Shown here: one piece after another, positions 60,178 to 64,000 of the stretch
How the letters are laid out: every line of letters starts with the position of its first letter
Numbering within the stretch: the first letter of the stretch is position 1
Assembly (NCBI GenBank): GCA_932222125.1
Contig: CAKNZJ010000249.1
Location: 1-64,000, forward strand
DNA length: 64,000 nt
Direction of reading: 5' to 3'
Source: an uncultured Clostridia bacterium
Lineage (GTDB): Bacteria > Bacillota > Clostridia > Oscillospirales > Oscillospiraceae
Translations under genes and position numbers: made by a program
Notes under the pieces: model-generated
What the model was told of the DNA's origin: nothing
The model's database searches: none
What the model saw: the letters and a program-made list of their open reading frames with translations, nothing else

Positions 60178-60207
60178 TAGTGTTTGCCAAGGTGGAAAAT
60201 TTCATGC
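60178..60207 (-). promoter_or_regulatory. Candidate sigma-G promoter of spoVAD-spoVAE
   Basis: On the minus strand GCATG (60203-60207), 18 bases, AACACTA (60178-60184). The -35 fits GHATR exactly and the -10 matches five of seven positions of CATWMTA. The position, 33 bases before the start, suits a forespore gene. Confidence 0.45.
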
Positions 60208-60226
60208 GCGGGAGAGATGGTTCTCC

Positions 60227-60256
60227 TTGGAAAAGGTGGGGTAGGTATGATATAAT
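60227..60256 (+). promoter_or_regulatory. Promoter of the zinc-ribbon/thioesterase pair
   Basis: TTGGAA (60227-60232), 18 bases, perfect TATAAT (60251-60256), 84 bases before the first gene. Confidence 0.6.
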
Positions 60257-60339
60257 GAGCTAAATCACAGTCACAGCGTTTTGCGACGATGCCATTGATG
60301 GAAAAAACAGCCAGGAATGGCCCTGGGGAGGATGATACC

Positions 60340-60957
60340 ATGCCTGAAGAAAAGCGAACTATAGGATATATCTGCCCGGTGTGCGGAAAGGCAGTCGTTA
60401 TAGAGCGGACTGCGTTTCAGCTTACCGCTGGAAGCGGAGTGCTGCCCTGTCCCTGCGGCAAGTCCGAGTTGGTCGTTCATCAGATGGGGGACAGGTGCCA
60501 GATCACCGTACCCTGCCTGTTTTGCGCCAGGGACCATCATGCCGTGTGTTCGAACCGGGCGCTGTTGAGGCAGAGACTGTTGGCGCTATCCTGCTCCAAA
60601 TCGGGGCTGGCCTGCTGCTACATTGGGGTGGAGGACAAGGTGTTTCAGGCCATGGAAAGGCTGGAAGGGATAGTGGACAAGCTGCGTCTAGACAGCCAGA
60701 CAAATACCCATGGGGCATTTCTCAATGAGACGGTCATGGAAGAGACGTTGGCTGAGCTGCGGGATATAGCTGCCCGAGGGGGTATCCGATGCGGCTGCGG
60801 TTCAACGGACTATGGGGTAAAGGTGGGGTACTCCTCGGTAGATATTGTATGTGCCCAGTGCGGCGGTGCGCTTCGCCTGCCCGCCGCCAAACTGGAGGAT
60901 ATGGAAGGCCTCTGCGCCCGTGACACATTGACAATTCCGGGAAAGGAGGAACTTTGA
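60340..60957 (+). CDS. Multi-zinc-ribbon protein, unknown
   Basis: The 205-residue cytoplasmic protein has many paired cysteines: YICPVCGKAV, LPCPCGKSEL, VPCLFCARDHHAVC, LACCYIG, IRCGCGSTDYG and IVCAQCGGALRL. These would form about three zinc ribbons, N-terminal, central and C-terminal. A helical stretch (VFQAMERLEGIVDKLRLDSQTN...ETLAELRDIAARGG) separates the last two. No enzyme motif is visible. It is followed one base later by an acyl-ACP thioesterase gene and shares its promoter. The ATG at 60340 follows GGGGAGGATGATACC. Confidence 0.75.
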   Translation: MPEEKRTIGYICPVCGKAVVIERTAFQLTAGSGVLPCPCGKSELVVHQMGDRCQITVPCLFCARDHHAVCSNRALLRQRLLALSCSKSGLACCYIGVEDKVFQAMERLEGIVDKLRLDSQTNTHGAFLNETVMEETLAELRDIAARGGIRCGCGSTDYGVKVGYSSVDIVCAQCGGALRLPAAKLEDMEGLCARDTLTIPGKEEL

Positions 60958-60958
60958 C

Positions 60959-61696
60959 ATGAGTGTGATTTACGAGACGCAACTGCGGGTGGACTCCCGT
61001 GACGTGGATCTGTTTAACCAATGTCGGCCGTCGGCGGTGCTGGGATTGATGCAGGAGGCCGCTACCCAAGCGGCTCAGGATCTGGGGGTATCCGGCCCGC
61101 AGATTATGGATCGGTACGGCTGCATGTGGATGGTGGTGCGCAGCTGGGTGGAGCTGGAGGCGCCCCTGCGGTGGAATGACCAAATTACGTTGCAGACCTG
61201 GCACCGCGGGGCATCGGGCGTGTCCACTTATCGAGACTTTGAGTTCTACCGGGATGGCCAGTACATTGGTCAGGGAGTGTCCTCCTGGGTGATGGTGGAG
61301 GCGGACAGCCGCAGGATGTTTCGGTTAAAGAACCTGGCGGAGTTTCAGGGCACGGACGGCGGCGAACGCAACAAAACCATCCGGCTCCGCCGGGTAAAGC
61401 TGCCGGAAGTCTTTGACGGCAGGGTCCGCCGAGACATGGGCTATTCCGACACTGACATCAACGGACATATCAACAACATGCGCTATGCCGACTTTGCCTG
61501 TGATGCCCTTCATTTAGAGCGGTTGGGACAGGGGGAGTTTGTGCGCTCTTTCCAGATCGGGTATCTCAGCGAGTGCCGTGCCGGAGATCCCATATTGATT
61601 GATATAGCCCGCAAGGGAAAGGAGTTGTTCGTCCGAGGGGCAGGGGAGGATGGGGCGGACCGGTTTGATTTCTCCCTGACTCTGGCCTTGCTATAA
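60959..61696 (+). CDS. Acyl-ACP thioesterase
   Basis: It releases fatty acids from acyl carrier protein. The 245-residue protein matches the FatA/FatB-like bacterial family (PF01643), a double hot-dog fold. The first half has DVDLFNQCRPSAVLGLMQEAATQAAQDLG and VVRSWVELEAPLRWNDQITLQTWHRG. The second has the catalytic DTDINGHINNMRYADFACDAL with Asp-Asn-His. AAAGGAGGAACTTTGAC precedes the ATG. It is the second gene of a pair with the zinc-ribbon protein. Confidence 0.9.
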   Translation: MSVIYETQLRVDSRDVDLFNQCRPSAVLGLMQEAATQAAQDLGVSGPQIMDRYGCMWMVVRSWVELEAPLRWNDQITLQTWHRGASGVSTYRDFEFYRDGQYIGQGVSSWVMVEADSRRMFRLKNLAEFQGTDGGERNKTIRLRRVKLPEVFDGRVRRDMGYSDTDINGHINNMRYADFACDALHLERLGQGEFVRSFQIGYLSECRAGDPILIDIARKGKELFVRGAGEDGADRFDFSLTLALL

Positions 61697-61709
61697 GATG
61701 ATCTGCCGG

Positions 61710-62096
61710 TTACAAAAGATTTTTCCAGCTTGGGATCTCTCCTTCAATGAGCAGATTGAGCTGGATAAGCAGTTTGGCATTGACAGAGGTGTATTCCGCC
61801 GGTTGATGCTCCTGACCTTGCAGGAAGGCTAGCGCCTCCCCGAAGGAGGTGAGGATTGCGTCGATATCGGCGTGATGGAGGGTGATGTGAAGATAATGCT
61901 CATGCTTCTCCCAGCGCTCCATGGCCTGGCGGGTGAGTTCCTCCGCCTGCTTCCAGTCTCCGGATGCCACATGTTCTTGGGCCTGATCTAGCAGGTTGGT
62001 AAGCTGGTGGGTGAATCCATTCAGATATACGACGTGGATGGTGGACAGAACGGACAGCAGCACGATAAGGGCTGCGGAGAGCCAAAGTCGTTTCAT
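61710..62096 (-). CDS. DUF4363 protein
   Basis: The 128-residue protein has one N-terminal membrane helix (LWLSAALIVLLSVLSTIHVVYL). A helical domain follows with the DUF4363 phrasing LDQAQEHVASGDWKQAEELTRQAMERWEKHEHYLHITLHHADIDAI, and ends LLIEGEIPSWKNLL. The start overlaps the DUF421 stop by four bases, so translation is coupled. DUF4363 genes often accompany DUF421 genes in spore-forming clostridia. The function is not established. Confidence 0.88.
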   Translation of the reverse strand: MKRLWLSAALIVLLSVLSTIHVVYLNGFTHQLTNLLDQAQEHVASGDWKQAEELTRQAMERWEKHEHYLHITLHHADIDAILTSFGEALAFLQGQEHQPAEYTSVNAKLLIQLNLLIEGEIPSWKNLL

Positions 62097-62773
62097 GTCT
62101 TTCCCTCCTTCGAGATACAGTAGGTGTTGCCTGCCTCATCCACAGTGAGCAGCAGCGCCTGGCTGGGCCTGTGCAGGCCGTGGACAGCCAACTGTTTTTC
62201 CAGCCAGACTTCCTCATACCCCATACCTTTCAGATTGTGGGCCAGCAGCCGTCCATCGCTGATGAGAATGACCGGCAAGCCTTTCTCTTCTGGGGAGAGG
62301 CCCATCTGAGTGGCGGTTACCGGCCGGTCCTTGGCATAGGGGAGGACGGAGAGCTGCCCGCTGGTCTCCAGCATGGCAAACTTGATAGACTTAAAATCGG
62401 AGTAGCCTTGAATGCGTAATTCTTCCATCAGCTCATCTACAGTGAGGCGGTTTTTCCGCAGCTCACGCTCCACCACCTGGCCGTTTTCCACTACAATGGA
62501 GGGCTTGCCGCACAGGATGGCCCGAAAGCGGATGGACTTGGTGGACAGCACCGTCAAAATGGTGGACAGGGACAGCAGTACGATGATGGGGATCAGCCCG
62601 GCCAGCAGCGGGATGCCGTTGTCCTGCATGGGAACGGAGGCCAGATCGGCGATGATGAGAGCAAGCACCAGTTCAGAGGGCTCAAGTTGACCGATCTGAT
62701 GCTTGCCCAGAAGCCGGATGCCCACGATAATCAGTAGATAGAGCGTGATGGTACGGATGAGAACCACAAACAC
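62093..62773 (-). CDS. DUF421 (YetF family) membrane protein
   Basis: The 226-residue protein has three N-terminal helices (IRTITLYLLIIVGIRLLGKHQIGQLEPSELVLALIIADLASVPMQD; IPIIVLLSLSTILTVLS). A cytoplasmic YetF C-terminal domain follows (GKPSIVVENGQVVERELRKNRLTVDELMEELRIQGYSDFKSIKFAMLETSGQLSVLPY). The GTG at 62773 follows GAGGTG by about six bases. It is the first gene of a pair with DUF4363. Family members occur in sporulating Firmicutes; the activity is unknown. Confidence 0.9.
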   Translation of the reverse strand: MFVVLIRTITLYLLIIVGIRLLGKHQIGQLEPSELVLALIIADLASVPMQDNGIPLLAGLIPIIVLLSLSTILTVLSTKSIRFRAILCGKPSIVVENGQVVERELRKNRLTVDELMEELRIQGYSDFKSIKFAMLETSGQLSVLPYAKDRPVTATQMGLSPEEKGLPVILISDGRLLAHNLKGMGYEEVWLEKQLAVHGLHRPSQALLLTVDEAGNTYCISKEGKT

Positions 62774-62913
62774 AAAAACACCTCATTTAAAAAGCGGATG
62801 AAAAAGATATACTTGCACATTTTGCCCTTGGAAGGGAATCGATATGCCTCCAGTTTGTCCAAAATTCCGATTTTGAATAATGACGAAAAAAGGAGGGGGG
62901 AATTGCTTGTTTT

Positions 62914-62942
62914 TTGCGAACAAATACGCTAAAATGGATAGA
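62914..62942 (+). promoter_or_regulatory. Candidate carA promoter
   Basis: TTGCGA (62914-62919), 17 bases, GATAGA (62937-62942), 22 bases before the start. There is no room for a PyrR leader between this site and the start, so regulation, if any, would be at initiation or from a promoter further upstream. Confidence 0.4.
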
Positions 62943-62964
62943 GTATAAAAAAGGTGGGATTGCA

Positions 62965-64000
62965 TTGAAGGCAACTTTGATTTTGGCCAATGGCACCATC
63001 TTCCGGGGAATAGCCATCGGGGCTGTGGAGGACCGGGTGTGTGAGATGGTGTTCAATACCTCTATGACGGGGTATCAGGAGATTTTGACCGATCCGTCCT
63101 ATGCCGGACAGGGCGTGGTCATGTCCTATCCTCTCATCGGCAATTATGGCGTGAACAGCGAGGACAACGAGTCCGTCCGCCCTTGGGCAGAGGCCTTTGT
63201 GGTCCGTCATTTGTCCCCCACAGGAAGCAATTTCCGTTGTGAGGACAGTCTGGATCATTATCTAAAATCCAATCATATTGTGGGCATTCAGGGGATTGAC
63301 ACCCGGGCCCTTACCAGAATCCTCCGCAGCCAAGGGACCATGAATGGCATGATCACCTGTGCGGAGCATTTTCATATCAACGAGGTGTTGGAGCGGCTGG
63401 CCGCCTACCGGGTGTCGGGTACGGTGGAGCGGGTGAGCCGGCGGGAGCGGGAGGTGCTCCCCGCCATAGGAGGCCAACGCTTCCGTGTGGCCCTGATGGA
63501 CTACGGAATGAAGCAGAATATGGTGGAGTGCTTGCGCCGCAGGGGATGTGAGGTCACCATCTGTCCGGCGCACACCCCCGCCCGGGAGGTTTTGGAGGGG
63601 GGCTTCGATGGAGTGATGCTGTCAAATGGCCCCGGCGATCCAGCAGACAATGTGGAGATCATTGCCCAGGTGCGAGAGCTGTACCAGTCGGAGCTGCCCA
63701 TATTCGCCGTTTGCTTAGGCCATCAGCTTCTGGCGCTGGCCACCGGCGCGTCCACCCATAAAATGACCTTTGGCCACCGGGGTGGAAACCATCCGGTGAA
63801 GGATCTGGAGGCGGGACGGTGCTTTATCACCAGCCAGAACCACGGCTATGTGGTGGATGCGGACACGTTGGATCCAGCGGTGGCCCAGGTCTCCCACCGC
63901 AATGTCAATGATGGCACGGTGGAGGGATTGAGATACAAGCGTCCCAACTGCTTCACTGTCCAGTTCCACCCAGAGGCCAGCCCAGGCCCGCAAGATACCG
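62965..64000 (+). CDS. carA: Carbamoyl-phosphate synthase small subunit, 3' partial
   Basis: It hydrolyses glutamine and passes ammonia to CarB for carbamoyl phosphate, used for pyrimidines and arginine. The TTG at 62965, five bases after AAAGGTGGGA, starts MKATLILANGTIFRGIAIG. The N-terminal domain has MVFNTSMTGYQEILTDPSY and GIQGIDTRALTRILR. The class I glutaminase has NGPGDPADN, the nucleophile Cys in FAVCLGHQLLALA, and QNHGYVV. The catalytic His-Pro-Glu appears at FHPEASPGP. About 345 codons are inside the window, so only the last few residues are missing. carB is expected next. Confidence 0.95.
   Translation, partial: MKATLILANGTIFRGIAIGAVEDRVCEMVFNTSMTGYQEILTDPSYAGQGVVMSYPLIGNYGVNSEDNESVRPWAEAFVVRHLSPTGSNFRCEDSLDHYLKSNHIVGIQGIDTRALTRILRSQGTMNGMITCAEHFHINEVLERLAAYRVSGTVERVSRREREVLPAIGGQRFRVALMDYGMKQNMVECLRRRGCEVTICPAHTPAREVLEGGFDGVMLSNGPGDPADNVEIIAQVRELYQSELPIFAVCLGHQLLALATGASTHKMTFGHRGGNHPVKDLEAGRCFITSQNHGYVVDADTLDPAVAQVSHRNVNDGTVEGLRYKRPNCFTVQFHPEASPGPQDT

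Noticed and set aside
1199..64000. Search by eye for tRNA and rRNA genes
   Set aside because: No T-loop GTTCRANNC with matching acceptor stem or rRNA-like conserved block was recognised.

Overview
The window comes from a moderately GC-rich, endospore-forming Firmicute. The family content (long HPF, class III fructose bisphosphatase, class II GalT, SpoVAD/SpoVAE, SAM-I riboswitch, several TTG starts behind strong AGGAGG sites) suggests a gut Oscillospiraceae-type clostridium of the Flavonifractor/Intestinimonas kind. That placement is inference from gene content, not from a marker phylogeny. No rRNA, tRNA, CRISPR array, prophage or insertion sequence was recognised.

Layout. 1-1115: an AT-rich acyltransferase-3 gene whose 5' part is a CACAGAG heptanucleotide tandem repeat, a likely phase-variation switch. 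1199-12826: a galactose region with galK-galT and two complete Mgl-like sugar ABC importers transcribed toward each other. The first importer is preceded by a small repeat-bearing lipoprotein that copies its promoter and signal peptide. 13072-15886: DUF1643 protein, tcdA, a small membrane protein and a NYN-domain protein. 16032-18584: an ECF sigma factor with a candidate anti-sigma partner and a WYL regulator. 18632-20931: an unknown gene, pyrE and a RadC-family gene. 21111-28126: uvrB and uvrA with a DUF5131 and a TfoX-like gene between them, then two membrane proteins. 28224-33516: fbp, a phosphopantetheinyl transferase, a glycolipid glycosyltransferase plus LPG-synthase-like membrane protein, and a 33-residue peptide gene. 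33610-43165: prfB, an SLH-anchored 5'-nucleotidase, an aconitase-family hydratase with a divergent LysR gene, and metE. 43339-47553: a DUF4358 lipoprotein with a transglutaminase-like protein, hpf, a decayed blaI-blaR1 locus that keeps its promoter and paired operators, and uppP. 47598-57147: ftsK/spoIIIE, a secreted S-layer-type protein, a SEDS gene, tsaE-tsaB-upp, nrdR, a 41-residue Asn/Gln-rich protein behind a sigma-G-like promoter, and an O-antigen-ligase-like membrane protein. 57291-64000: metK under a SAM-I riboswitch, a 50-bp perfect palindrome, spoVAD-spoVAE, a zinc-ribbon protein with an acyl-ACP thioesterase, DUF4363/DUF421 membrane proteins, and carA running off the end.

How it works together. 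The left third serves galactose uptake and Leloir-type activation. The centre is mostly housekeeping (nucleotide excision repair, pyrimidine synthesis and salvage, gluconeogenesis, translation release, envelope lipid and peptidoglycan carrier metabolism). Methionine and SAM synthesis (metE, metK) and sporulation (spoVA, small spore-type protein) appear to the right. The least ordinary items are the heptanucleotide-repeat acyltransferase, the eroded BlaI/BlaR1 regulator with intact operators, the duplicated lipoprotein leader before the sugar-binding protein, the 50-bp palindrome beside the metK promoter, and the DUF5131 gene inside the uvr cluster.
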